A stretch of 64,000 nucleotides of DNA, taken from Deuterostichococcus epilithicus (taxonomy: Eukaryota; Chlorophyta; Trebouxiophyceae; Prasiolales; Stichococcaceae). Positions 1 to 11,341 of the stretch are shown here, piece by piece. The notes beneath the pieces were generated by a model. The model was not told where the DNA came from and searched no databases. It saw nothing but the letters and a program-made list of their open reading frames with translations. How positions within the stretch are numbered: position 1 is the first letter of the stretch; each line of letters opens with the position of its first letter. The position numbers were made by a program, and so were the translations under genes. The stretch is from assembly GCA_033439295.1 (NCBI GenBank), contig JAVTLE010000015.1, positions 2,170,001 to 2,234,000 of the forward strand, given 5' to 3'.

Positions 1-1871
1 TTGGGCCCGCCAAAGGCTATGAGCGCGTGCCGGAAGCCGGGCAGCTTGAGCTTTTTGGCCTCGCACACGCTGCCGCGCTCCGAGGTGCCCACCAGCAGGT
101 CGTAGCCGCCCTGCGGGTTTGCAGCATCGGTGCGCCGTCTAGCAAACTCGAGGCTTCGGTGGTCCAAGTGGTCCAAACCATGCAAGGCTGTGTGTCGAAA
201 ACGGACGTTTTGTTGCCTTCGGCAGCAAACTTCCATCGTGTTCTGCAAATCCTCTGCCCTTCCCTCCCCAGATGCTGTGTGTGCTAAGTTCCTGCGCCGC
301 TGTTTTAAAGCACTGATATGCGGCAGGCTGCTGGCAAACACCGTTCTGATGCAGACTGGGGGCCGTCGCCGCTGCAGATGCACACTGCTGACAAGCCTGT
401 GTTGCTGCGGCAGGGCCCTGACCCCGCGTCCCCTGATTGCACGCCGTCAGCCGCCTTCAATGTCGCCCAAACTGCGCTGCGTGCAAGGGAGCTGCAGCCG
501 CTTCCCAGCAACCTCACCTCGAAGGGGCACTCTGCCAGCGCGGCGGCCAGGCCGGACGCCAGCCGCGTGGTCGCGCCCCAGTACAGACCGGCGGCGGTGC
601 GCGGCTCGCTCGGCGGCCCCAGCCGCGCCGGCAGCACCTCGCCCTCGCCATCGGGCGCGGGCTCCGGCTGCGGCGCCTCCCCCATCGCCAGCGTCACCCG
701 CAGGCCCGGCCGCAGCGCCTCCGCCACGTGTGCCTTCTGCGATGGCGCAAGTGTCGAGCGTACCATACCGGAATGCACGAGAGATGCAAGTCGAATGGAA
801 GTCAATGAGCTGTCGCCCATGCCTGCTGGCCAAGTGCGCTGTCACCTGCATGCGCTGCATCGCTCCGTATTTGCCGTGTCCGCCGCAGAGCCCCTTAAGT
901 CAGAAGCCGTCAGCCGGCCTGGGCTGGTACTAGTGGGCTGCTGGACAAGCCTACTGCGTCACATGCCTGCAGAAGCGCCATGGAGTCGGACCTCAACTGG
1001 GTGCAGGGGCGAGATGCTTGCAGAGCAGGCAGCTCACCATGTCGTACAGGCCGACGTCGATGAGTGAGCCGGTAGCGGCGCTGCCATCGACGACGACGCC
1101 CTCCCTGTAGGGCCGCCATTCCATGGCGCGCATGTGGTGCGGCGCGTCCACGGGCGGCAGCAGCCCCGCCAGCCGCAGGTCCCGGTGGAAGGGCACCAGC
1201 GCCCTGCGGCCGGTTCAAAAAAATCATATAAACTTAAGATGCAGAGTTTCGGGGCATCAACACGGCACCTCAGGTGCAGGCAGGCTTTGCACGGAGGCGG
1301 TGCACGGGCTGCTGCGTGACGGCCGGTGGCAGCAGGCTTCGTGGACATTGGCGTGCGTTGTGTGTCCCATGACGCCTGTCACCGAAAAACCTCACTTGCG
1401 CAGGTACTGCGGGGTCTCCTGGTACTGCAGGATGCGCGCCAGGAAGGCGGCGCCCGCACTGACCGTGCCGTCGCCCGCCGGCTCCTCGTCGATCACCACC
1501 ACCTGCGTTCAGGCCGCTATGCAATGCGGTCATGCCGTGCCGCTGTCGGTTCTGTGCCTGGCCTCGCTGATGTGCCTTGAAGCAGTCAGCCCCTGATGCT
1601 GCGCCAGTGCACGCAGCGAAGTGTACCGGACCATACGGGCCAATCTCCTGAAGGGACCCCAGCAGCGAAACAGACACACGCGCATCATTCATGCCGCATC
1701 GGCAAGCGTTACACCATACTGACCTCGTCGACGTTGAATATGGCCGCCGCGCGGGCGATCTGGCCCGCCACGTACGTGGCGAACTCAGCGTTCTGGGTGT
1801 TGTCGATCACAGAGCCCGGCACCGCAATCGACACCGTCCACTGGCGGCCAGACGGCGCAGCCGCCCCGTTG
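1..1871 (-). CDS. SPOUT-family RNA methyltransferase, C9orf114/SPOUT1 type (partial, cut by window start)
   Basis: Five exons read on the minus strand with consistent splice phases: 1724-1871, 1396-1502, 1038-1203, 518-736 and 1-110. They give the family's conserved blocks in order: SIAVPGSVIDNTQ...YVAGQIARA, then FLARILQYQETPQYLRK, then PPVDAPHHMR...PYREGVVV, then YWGATTRLASGLAAALAECPFE, then YDLLVGTSERG and GFRHALIAFGG near the C-terminus. The family has a trefoil-knot SPOUT fold and uses S-adenosylmethionine; human SPOUT1 is linked to RNA modification and to the spindle. The final C-terminal residues lie before position 1. The N-terminal exon upstream of 1871 was not found, so the start is unresolved; it must lie before the COG7 start at 2477, making the two genes head-to-head. 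Family assignment is firm; the RNA substrate is not visible. Confidence 0.88.
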
Positions 1872-2476
1872 CTGCAGTGCAGAGGCATACAGTGTGGGAC
1901 TCTGGCTGTGGACTGAGAAGACGGAGCCCAAGACCAGCTGTCGCACTCTGCATCCGCCGATCTGAGGTGTTGCAGTCGTCAGCCTAGAGCGAGACGGCGC
2001 TGCACCATGCATGCAAATTTGCCTTGAGGAGAACTGGCATGCGCACCTGAAGGGCTGAGCTGTCATAGATACAAGAGTTTGTCGCCGCTGCGATAAAATG
2101 GAGATATTTGTCTGGTGGCCAGCGGAATCGTTTTGTGACGGACAGTCGTCCGGGATGGCCGAGGCGGTTTTTGGTCACTGCAGTGTGCGCGGTCAGCCAA
2201 TGCTTATTGACAGGCTTTGGAAAAGTTTCCTTTGTTTCTTGAATTCTTCTGGCGTGCGCCGCTGCTCTAGCTGAATTCCGACACAAGAGGCAGCAGGAAG
2301 CACTCGGCACGTGAGTGCAGTTGAATGTTCGGCTCGACGCTGCCTGGCGCCAGGCGCGGCTTGCGCAGTCAGGCAGTGTGACCTTCGCCTTTCTGAGCTG
2401 GTTTGCAGTTGCCACTGGTACATTTGCGCAACTTCGCATTTCGGAGATCAACGCTTGATCTGAGTGTCATGTGGCA

Positions 2477-5400
2477 ATGATGACAGACCTTTCACAGTTT
2501 GCAGCAGAGGGCTTCGAGCCGAAGGTGTGGATCAACGCAGCATGTTCCTCGGTTCCGGAGGGCGAGACGCTGGAGAGGTGCCATGTCGCGCACACAGCTG
2601 GCACCAGCTCCCCTGATGCGCAAAGCAGTCGCCCGCGTCGCAGGCTGGCATGAACGATACAATTGAGGCTCTATCACCGTCTGCTACTGCTCTCACCCTC
2701 TGCGGCAGGGCGCCGCCACTGTAGAGCGTGCACTCCCTGCACACCACACTCGCTCGCACAGCGCTCAACTGGGAAACCGCCGCGCAGGCACCTGGCGGGG
2801 CTGGAGATGCGACTGGCGCTGGCCGGCGAGGACGTGGAGGCCAGCCTGGCGGACGCCAGTGACAGGGCGCTGCGCCGCATTCCCGCCGCCGCCGCTGAGG
2901 TCACCGCCCTGCAGGTGCAACCACAACTTACTGGGACTGCACACAGCCCTGATCAGCGCGAATATTGTGCACAAGAACCATGGCGTTGACCCAGTGCAGC
3001 AAAAAACCCTGGAGTTCATGCTCGACGTGAGGTGCTGCATGCGCACATACCTCCAGTGTTCGTCCCCGTGTGCGGTCGCTTAAGCGGAACCTGGCCCCTG
3101 GCGCGATAGGAGGACGTGGGCGCGCTGCGGCGGGACATGGCGCGCCTGGTGCAGGACCTTGCGGTCCAAAAGGCGGAGGCGGCGGCCGGCACTGCCAGCC
3201 TGGCGGCGCTGGACCGCGTCAAGACGCGCATGGAGGCTGCCTGCAGCACGCTCAAGGTGGGCTCGCTGCGCCCACTTCACACTGCGCATTCGAAGTGCTT
3301 TGATACGAGGGCGTGTGGTGTGAGGCGGAACTTCGGAGGAAGGCGCTGGCAGCTCTCGATTGCCCGCAAGTGTGGCTGCGGTGGGCTTTGCTGCCGAGGC
3401 GCAGTCCGCCAGCTGCGACGCTGGGTCACCGGGTGTCCGCTGTATGCGCCCTGCAGCACGACTGCCTGAAGGGGTGTTCGCAGCCCAGCCACAGGTGTCC
3501 GGCCGACCAGCACACCAACGTCATTATCCGAACAGGAGGCGCCGGGGCTGTCGGAGTTGTTCCGCAACATGACAGGGGGATCTGCTGGGCGGCGACACGG
3601 CAATCGGCATTTGATGCAAAATGATCCCGTTGTTGCGACAGGAAGCGACGGAGCTGTCGGAGCTCTTCCGCCGCGTGGAGGGCGTCTTCGCCGGCGGCGA
3701 CGTAGCGGCCATTGCCGCGCTGCTGTCGCGCATGCGCGCCAGCCTCGCGCTCGTCGGCCATGTGCCCGAGTTCGCCGGCGGCCTGGAGCGACTGGAGGTC
3801 TGGCAGTTTTCATCCTACTCTTGTTGTCGTTCGAATCTGTATTGGTGTTCAGGCCGCGCCTCACAGCCGTGGCGTTGTTACCGTCTTTGGCACCACCTGG
3901 ACTGCACGGCTCGCCCCCGGCAGAGCCTGGCGGGACGCTTTGATGGCAAAACTGGCTGCGAGCTCTCAGTGTCCTGGTCAGCAGCCCGCCAGCAGCTCCG
4001 GCGTCTTTGTGAAGGACTGTTCTCTCTTGGGTTCAGCTCAGCGCCGGCGCTCCCTTCCTGCTCTACAGGCGCTGGAGGACCGGTTCCAGGGGCTGGTGGA
4101 GGGCAGCCTGGCGGCGGCGTTCGCCGGCCGCCAGGGCGACCGTGTCGCACAGCTGGCCGGCATGATGGCGGCTGTGGGGCGCGGCCCTGCGGTGCATAAG
4201 CTGTACACGGCTGCGCGGCTGCAGCCGCTGCAGGCGAGTTTGCTTCCTGCTTGTCTTTCCCAATCCTGCCACTGTCTGTAACCTCATCGTCTACTTCAGT
4301 TGTCAAACCCGACCCACTCAGCCGGGGCCCCGGCCCCCCTTCTTCGTGACCAGACAGCCCTGGCAGACGGCAGAGGCAGCAACCTCGCCAAGCATTGCCC
4401 TGCTCAGCCACGTCCTGCACCGGTCTCACATGCCGGGCAGCTGTGTGTTTCCCGCACGTTACTGGCTGTGCGGCAGCAAAGACGTGGTGCAATGATGCCG
4501 TACCTTCGCTTCCTTCGCTCCTGACGTGAGATGCGCCGCCCGCAGACGCACTGGGACGGTTTCGACCCAGCGGTGGCCGGCGGCTTCCCCGGCTGGCTGC
4601 CGGGCTTCTACGGGCAGGTGGAGGCCGCTGCGGAGGCGGAGTCCCGCTGGCTGGGCGGGGTGCTGCCGGAGCAGGCCGTGGCGCTGGTGACCGGGCTGCT
4701 GGCGGCCCTGGCCGCCCGTATCGACAAGCCCTTCCGCATGCGCCTCGCAGCAGCGCTGGCGCCCAGTGCGCACCGCCCAGCTGCCTGTTCCAACTGCGGC
4801 GTGACAATAGAATGCTGCATGGCGGCCGCGGTCCGCCGCCAAACACCACTGCACTCCTGCCACTCCCCTCCTGACAAGGCCCGGCTGTGCGACATGCTTG
4901 TTCACAGCTTGCCGCAACGTGCCTGCAAAGGGTAGGTTTTCGAGCCGCCACTGTGACAGCAGCCCCTGACACGCGCAGGCCCGGACCGGCCGGGCGCGCC
5001 GCTGGCGACGCTGGGTCAGCTGCACGCCTTGGCGGTGGCCACGGTGCGACGGGCGGCGGGCGCCATCGCCGGCGCGTCTCGCGAGCAGCTGCGCGCCTTT
5101 GCGGTCGCGCTCTACTCGCCCTTTGAGGCCCAGATCGCCAGGTGCTTGCCTCCTGCCTCCTGCTGCCTGTGGCGGGCACTGCATGCAGCTCGTGACGGCG
5201 GAAGCTTCGCGGGCCTGGGTCGTCAGAGCCGCACCCGCTGCTTGTGTGTCACGGACTCGAGACACTGGTTGCCGCCAACGACGCATGAGGACCAGCAAGG
5301 GATTTCTTTCTTGTGTCACGAGAAGTGTGCCAAGAGAGGACTCGCCCCGGAGCAGGTACGGCGACATGGAGGCGCGGCAGCTGACGGCAGAACTTGCGTT

Positions 5401-8400
5401 GGTGCCGCTGCCGGGCGCCGGCGGCGGACCTGCCGCAGAGCCCGCCGCAGCGCCCGACACGGAGGCGATGGTCGCGGGCCTGGGCGCCTCCACCGCGCCG
5501 GCCGTCGCGGCGGTGCAGGCCGCGGCGCACCGTGCGTCGGAGCTGACAGGCGCGCCAGCAAGCCGGTCCCTGCCGGTCGCCCCCCTGCTGCTGGTCTGCC
5601 CCGGCAGGGCGCCGCCCCTGTGCGCGCCCCCCCGCAGCCGCGATAGCGGCGCCCCCCGCCTGAAGCCTGACTGCGCGCACCGCACTCGCTGCGCCCGTCG
5701 ATGTGCGGTGTTACCCGGCCCCTGTTCAGCTGGCGCTGCCGGAGTTCGGGGTCTGGCCTGGAGATTTATCGCTGCATGGCGATCAGACATCAAACATCTT
5801 TGCGGCTGCTGCCACCCCGCAGGCGGTACCGGGCTGCAGGCGCTGCTGGCGGCTGCGGACACAGCGCTGTCGGACCATGTGGCACGGCAGGCCGCCTGCC
5901 TGGCGGCGCTGCGGGAGCGCGTGCTCGCTTCGGCGCAGCGACCCGAAACGTCTTCTGCTGTGCGGGAGTCGTCTGCACTTGAAGTGTTGCTGTCACATCT
6001 TCGTTGAGGGTGCCTAGCGGCGGGAGCCTCTGTCCAGGGGCCCCAGTCGTGGCACTGCGTTCCCCCTGCTGCACTGGAAGAGGCCCGCCTCTTTGCTCGA
6101 CTGCACGCGGCCCGGGGGCGCCGACGCTGGCTCGTCAGGTGGCACGCTGCGCCGCTCAGGGTCCAACCCTGAACCCGATGCCTGAGCCGAGTACCCCAGG
6201 GACTTCGCTCAGCGGCCCTGCTTGCTCCGCAGGGGTCGCCAGCCGGTGGGGGTGCGGGCGGCGGCGAGGGTGCGACGCCGCAGCTCAGTGAGGAGGGCAC
6301 TGCCGTGTTGCCGCTGCTGTCCGTCGCAGGTGGGGCGTCCCCACCCTCCTGCGGGTTGTTGTCGAGGTCAACATTCAAGGCCTGGCAGCAATGTTGGTCA
6401 GGTTTCGTGCATGTCCCACTCGCGCTCGTCAGCGCTGCATCACAAGCCAGGTTCTGGGCTGGCATCGTATCCAGCAGTGGCCTGTGACTTGTGTTCTAAT
6501 AAGTTTGCCCGCTTGCCGTCGACATGATGCCTCAGACGCCTTGCACGGGAGACGTGGCAGACCTTGGGTCGGTGCGTTTGTGCGCTGCTCACACACGGCG
6601 GCGGCGCTGCGCCCGCCGCCAATAACGTCCAAGTAAAGCTTCGACCTCCTCTGCTTCCCGCAGCCGGCGCTGCGAGGCAGGTGGGGCTGCTGGACGCGCG
6701 GCTGCGGGCGGCGGCGGCGGCGCTGCGCCCGGTGCTGGAGGCGGCGGCCGACCCGGGGCCTTCGGAACCGACGGACCCTGTGGCGCTGCGCTTGCAGGCC
6801 GACGACGTGAGTGTTTGAGTGTTCAGATTATACACAACTGGTGTTTGCCTGCTTTCCTGACCATGGGTTGCGCCCAGACTGCGGGCTGCGCCAGGGCGCG
6901 GGACGGCCGGCCGCAGCTGCCGTGTGTGGAGCGGTTCGTCAGGGTGGCCGAAGCGGTGAGGTGCAGCATGCCCACGCACGACGCAGCCGCCCTGGACCGT
7001 GCATGTGTGCCGACGGCTGCACAGCAGCTCGGGCAGGTCACTCGTTGTTGGACTTGCCCCCCTTTCTCAGGGCGCTGCCCTGCGGCGGGCGCGAGCCTTT
7101 GTGGAGGCCGCGGCGGACGCGCGCTTTGCGGCACTGCCGGGCTCGACGGCGCGCGCGGCGGCACTGCAGGCCGCCGCCAGCGCCCTCGTCTATGACGTCC
7201 TCATGGTCCGGGTGTGCTCTTTGTACACCGACTGTCCTGCGATTGAGCCGCTCACAGCGGCAACATCACCAGCAACATCAGCAGTGTAGTGGTCTCAGCT
7301 CGACGTCGCGAGACTGTGTGCGGGCAGAATGGCGCCGGCAGAGCTGCCTTCCATGCACCCTTTCCCTTGGCGCCGCACCGCCACCAACCCAGCAGCTCAA
7401 GGAGCAGCCCGCAGGCCTGAGTTCACAGCCGACGCAGGCCGCGCCCGCGCCCGCCACGCCTTCAGGGGCGGCCTTCCACCCACCCCGCCGTCGACGCTGT
7501 ACCGTCAAAACGATGCGCAGGTCAAGGAGCAGCTCGCAGGCTTGGCCTCGCAGCCGACCTGGGCGGCACCCGCCCCCGCCAACGCCTTCCAGCTTCCGGC
7601 CTTCTCCGCGTACCCAGGGCCCGCCGTCGCCGGCGCCGGCGAGTACCTCATGATGCTGCCGCAGCTGCTGGAGGGCGCTCTGGATGCCGCGGAGGGAGAT
7701 GAGGACGGCGGCCTCGACGGCGACTGGCTGGACAAGGTGCCTACCTTCAACCTGAGAACCGCCAACCTGACAGTTTCCAGCTGGAACAGTAGATGTGCAT
7801 TTTGAGCAGCTGGGGGGGTTGCTGGATGCCGCGGCACATGCACTTTCACGCACCGTGTCAAAATGCTTTCAAACTGTTGAGATCCTGGGTTTTCGAAACT
7901 TGAAACACCAGTCGGGCAGTACTGCGTGTCCTGAAGGACTACGAGCTCACACCGAAACAGCGCTGGGATCACTCACGGCGGTGGCCCCGGCACCCTGGAA
8001 GCCCTGGAAGTACCTGAACCCAGAAGTGGCGCATTTCCACGCCCAGGTGGCGGCGGGCGCGGCAGAGGAGTACCTAGGCCACCTGAACAGCATCGCATCG
8101 CTGTCGGCCGCTGGCGCGGGGCAGGCTGCAGCGGACGCAGAGTACTTTTGCAACGTGCTCTCGGCGCTGGGCGTGCAGCTGCCGCCGGCGCTCGGCACCT
8201 GGCAGGTGCGGGTACTGAACAGGAGCTGGGCTGGCACTTGATTGCGATTGCTGGACCTCGCTTCGTGGCTCCGCTGGCGCTTGGCAAACCCTTTCGGTAC
8301 ATGCGAACTTTCGAGTCAGTGGAGATGGAGTTGATGAACGTCAATGGTTCTCGGTCAGGAGTTTTGTGTTGTCCGCAGCTGACGGTGGGGCTGCCGCCAG

Positions 8401-8516
8401 ACGAGTTTGCGGCGGTGGACACGTCGAGTGTGCACGGCTCCACGCTGGCAGCGATTGCACAAAAGCGCGGCCTTGCTGTGCCGGGTGTCGGTCCCAGCAC
8501 AGCAGCGATGCCGTGA
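2477..8516 (+). CDS. COG7: Conserved oligomeric Golgi complex subunit 7
   Basis: Fifteen exons join in frame to about 754 aa, close to human COG7: 2477-2577, 2788-2914, 3110-3256, 3642-3797, 4069-4233, 4546-4765, 4979-5141, 5356-5549, 5823-5920, 6233-6329, 6664-6806, 7071-7211, 7521-7736, 8047-8205, 8379-8516. The start MMTDLSQF..GFEPKVWINAAC fits the plant COG7 N-terminus, and later blocks (LERHLAGLEMRLALAGED, FPGWLPGFYGQV, FSAYPGPAVAGAGEYLMMLP, YFCNVLSALGVQLPP) match the family end to end. COG7 belongs to lobe B of the COG tethering complex, which returns Golgi glycosyltransferases by retrograde vesicles. Introns 5 and 8 use GC donors (AG|GCGAGT, AG|GCGCGC). The exon 9 donor (5920) is weak and chosen by phase. 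Introns 3 and 12 contain decayed copies of the next exon. Confidence 0.92.
3535..3571 (+). repeat. Intronic echo of COG7 exon 4 start
   Basis: About 37 bp that repeat the first bases of exon 4 (3642 onward), including the preceding AG: echo GAGGCGCCGGGGCTGTCGGA against exon GAAGCGACGGAGCTGTCGGA. It lies about 105 bp upstream in the same orientation. Confidence 0.75.
7390..7480 (+). repeat. Intronic echo of COG7 exon 13 start
   Basis: About 90 bp duplicating the start of exon 13 (7518-7610). Translated, the copy reads LKEQPAGLSSQPTQAAPAPA against VKEQLAGLASQPTWAAPAPA in the exon. It is spliced out in the model chosen because the exon copy matches COG7 better. Confidence 0.8.
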
Positions 8517-8806
8517 GGGTCGCAATGAACGACCTGCTAGGGCTCACCGCCTGCAGCGTTCCTACGCAGCCTGTGGTTTGGACTGCCACCGTCGGGTTGC
8601 GCTTCAGTTCAGCAGCTCTGTGGGTTCAGGGCTGCTGCTGCTTCCGCGGTCCCGGCGGCAGCTTGTGGATTGTGCTGACTCACAATCAGGCCCGTGCCAG
8701 GTTCATCAAACCATTCACCTCGTGGCATCAGGAGTGACACGACTTCGTTTTAAAACTGGCATAGTCACGTTACAGTCCCAAGGAAACAAACCACTGACGA
8801 GGTTGA

Positions 8807-9873
8807 TCATCCGTTCAGCAGCTGCGCCGGCAATAAGGCGCAGATATTCGACATGCGCCCCGCCATGGCGACAAGTCCCATGGGCGAGGCACCGCCGGCG
8901 CCGCTGTCGCTGTGCGTGGCGCCAGGGACGGTGGCGGACGCCAGCGGCTTGCTGGCTTGACTGTCAGATCGGCTGGCTCCGGAACCTTCCCGACTGCCGC
9001 CGCCGCTGCTGGCGGCACAGTGGACTGGCGCTGCTGACATGGCGCTGTGCCCAGGGACGGCGCCCGTCCCGCAGTGCAGCGCGACCGTCGCCCCGACACA
9101 GGCCGCCAGGCTGCGGCTGTCCTCCTCGAAGCAGTCCAGCCAGGCGGCAGACTCGTCAAAAGCGGCGCGCGCGGCCTGCACGTGTTCCCGGTGCCACTCC
9201 GCGCCGCCCATGCCCACCTCGGCCGCCAGGGTGTCATACCGTGCCACCACATCCGTGCCCTGTAGCAGCAGCAGGCAGCTGCTCTCGATGCGATCCTGCC
9301 AGGACGTGGGCGCACAGGAGGGCGAGCCTGATTTCCGAGGTTGTCGGTGCATCAGCATGCCATTACATCCCCAGCTGGGCAGTGCCCACAGCTGGCAACC
9401 GCCATGCCGTCGCAAGCCGCCCAGGCGGCGGTGCCAGAGCCGCTGCACATGCAGTGGGAACGCGCCTCGCGGGTGCATCGCCGCAGGGTGGACACTGCAA
9501 ACCCCTCCACGCGCGGCAGCTGCGCGGCGGTGGCGCCCAGGCAGGCCAGGTGGCGCCTCGCTGCCGCCCTTGGCCCCTCGGCGCCGTACACCTGCGCCGC
9601 GGCCTCCCTGCGGCCAAGGGGCAATGAGATATTAGTATACCGCTTGTCTGCAGCAGGCCAGGTGGCACCGCGCTGCCGTCCTGAGGCCATCAGCGCCATA
9701 GACCTGCGACGCCGCCTCCCAAGGGAGCAGTTGAATCATCTACTCTTGTATTTTGCAGGCGGGCCAACAGCTCTGATGGTGTGGACCAGAACCTGTGTCG
9801 GAGCTGACGTCTCGTGAGGTGGCTCTCAGTGAGCAGCCCGTACATCGGCAGAGACATTGCACTGCCAATGGGC

Positions 9874-9935
<62 letters not shown>

Positions 9936-10191
9936 GATCCACGCTGCTGGCAGCCTCCCAGAGGAAGCAGCAGCAACAGCGACGACCCATGCCGCAGGAG
10001 CACCTCCGCGAGTTCAGGGCGCACCGCAGGCAGCGACAGACGGTGGCGACGCGCGCGACGGCGGCGATGTGGTGCATCCAGTGCTCGTGCGGCCCATGTA
10101 TACCGCACACAATGCGCGTCAGCAGCTCGCCAGGCAGGTCCTGTGGCGAGAAGCGGAGCAAGGTGTGGTCAGCGATGTGAAGGTTCTTCAT
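8807..10191 (-). CDS. F-box-like protein, substrate unknown
   Basis: Three phase-consistent exons (10004-10191, 9496-9607, 8807-9295) give 262 aa. Residues about 17-55 (QDLPGELLTRIV...HHIAAVARVATVCRCLRCAL) resemble an F-box, the SKP1-binding motif of SCF ubiquitin ligases. The rest is not recognised: YGAEGPRAAARRHLACLGA, then RIESSCLLLLQGTDVVARYDTLAAEVG, then a Ser/Gly/Ala-rich tail. Intron 1 (9608-10003) contains a run of 20 CAG triplets (CTG in the transcript) and a decayed copy of exon 2. Exon borders are inferred from phase and AG/GT signals; the F-box call rests on a short motif. It lies tail-to-tail with COG7. Confidence 0.5.
9655..9722 (-). repeat. Echo of F-box gene exon 2
   Basis: This stretch reads EAASQVYGADGLRTAARCHLA on the minus strand, nearly the same as EAAAQVYGAEGPRAAARRHLA of exon 2 (9541-9607). 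It sits upstream in the same intron, same orientation. It could be an alternative exon or a decayed copy. Confidence 0.75.
9875..9934 (+). repeat. (CAG)20 microsatellite
   Basis: Twenty uninterrupted CAG triplets on the plus strand (CTG on the strand of the F-box gene). In the model chosen they lie in intron 1, not in coding sequence. Confidence 0.97.
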
Positions 10192-11341
10192 AAGCACGGT
10201 GCACGTCGGTGCTTGCTGTGCGCTGCAGACACACATGCAGGTGTGGCGCAAGCATCTAGCAGCTGGATCTGGGCTGCCGACGCACCAGCAAGTGGACTGT
10301 GGCCTGATGGCGGTGTGCGACGTCCTCTTCTGTGCACCGCCGCTTTGCTGTTGCCTGGAAGGGTGCCATCTGTCTGAAACCTGCCCTGCAGCAGGGATTC
10401 TCCATCATCGCCGAGCCGAGCATTTGGTGGCCATGTACCACATAGGACGGCGCGGGAGTGCAGTCAGGCGCGGCACCTGAACACAGGCATGTGGTCCTGA
10501 GGACGCTCAGCGCAGGAACTGCAGATGCACCTTGGAATTTTCCGGAGGAGTCTGGCTGCTCAAGCGGCTGTAGTCGCGGCAGGCAGCCCTGAGACCTTGT
10601 GTTGTGTCCAATCTACGTGGCAGCAGTCTCGCAGCGCCTGTGGGCAAGCGTACTGCCTGGAGCGCAGTGACACGGCAGAATTCGATTCACTCAACGGTGT
10701 TGAATGAAGCAGCAGCTGCAAATGCTCGCCATCCGCGCTGTAATCGAGGAGACGGTGATTGTGCAGCCAAACACGCTGCAGGGTGGCCTTTTTGAGCCTC
10801 CACCCCTCTTTGACTTTCGAGGGTGCGCGGCAGCCGGAGGTGCGTGGAGCGGCTGCTTATGCGGACTCAGTGAGTCTGTCCATAATTTACATTCTGGAGA
10901 TTTGCGGCGCCAGGTACGTGCGTGATCGGCGTCAGCGGCAGTGGGTCGTCGTCCGTCACTATCAAACCTTAGCAGCCGAGCGCACTACCGTGAGACGTTC
11001 TGTGAGGTGCGCGCTGATCGTCTGATGCATGACGGTAGGTTCAAGAGCTCATGGGCACCGCCTTTTCAAGCTGGTCTCCGGATGCGAGATGTCGGAGACC
11101 AGTCGCGCCTTGCACCAGATTCGCGCGCCCAAGCATCACGCACATGTCATGAATATGAATGTTTGAATAGCATGCATGAAGTCTTGACGAAATCTCAGAT
11201 ATGTCGCGGCCGAGACATTCAAGTTTTGCCGCAGAGAACAATCTGCATGCTCACACTTTTCCGTGCGCACCGGCATGCCAGCAGACCGAACGGCTGAGCT
11301 GATGCATCGCTGAAGCATTATAATACCCTCGAAGATTGAAG
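10192..11341. other. Intergenic region between divergent genes
   Basis: Divergent 5' region between the F-box gene (-) and the secreted-protein gene (+). I see only short open frames without family resemblance and no RNA gene. Confidence 0.5.

Noticed and set aside
2148-2200. tRNA-Leu/Ser-like start (GGGATGGCCGAGGCGG)
   Set aside because: I could not fold an anticodon arm, T-arm and acceptor stem from the following bases.
4459-6465. 668-codon open frame on the minus strand
   Set aside because: It is antisense to COG7 exons that match the family end to end, is Arg/Pro/Ala-rich without domains, and is a by-product of high GC. Similar long antisense frames (3878-5179 minus, 8407-9627 plus) were rejected for the same reason.
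9814-10377. Plus-strand frame with a poly-Ala tract from the CAG run
   Set aside because: It overlaps the F-box exon on the other strand, shows no domain, and the repeat translates in any frame.
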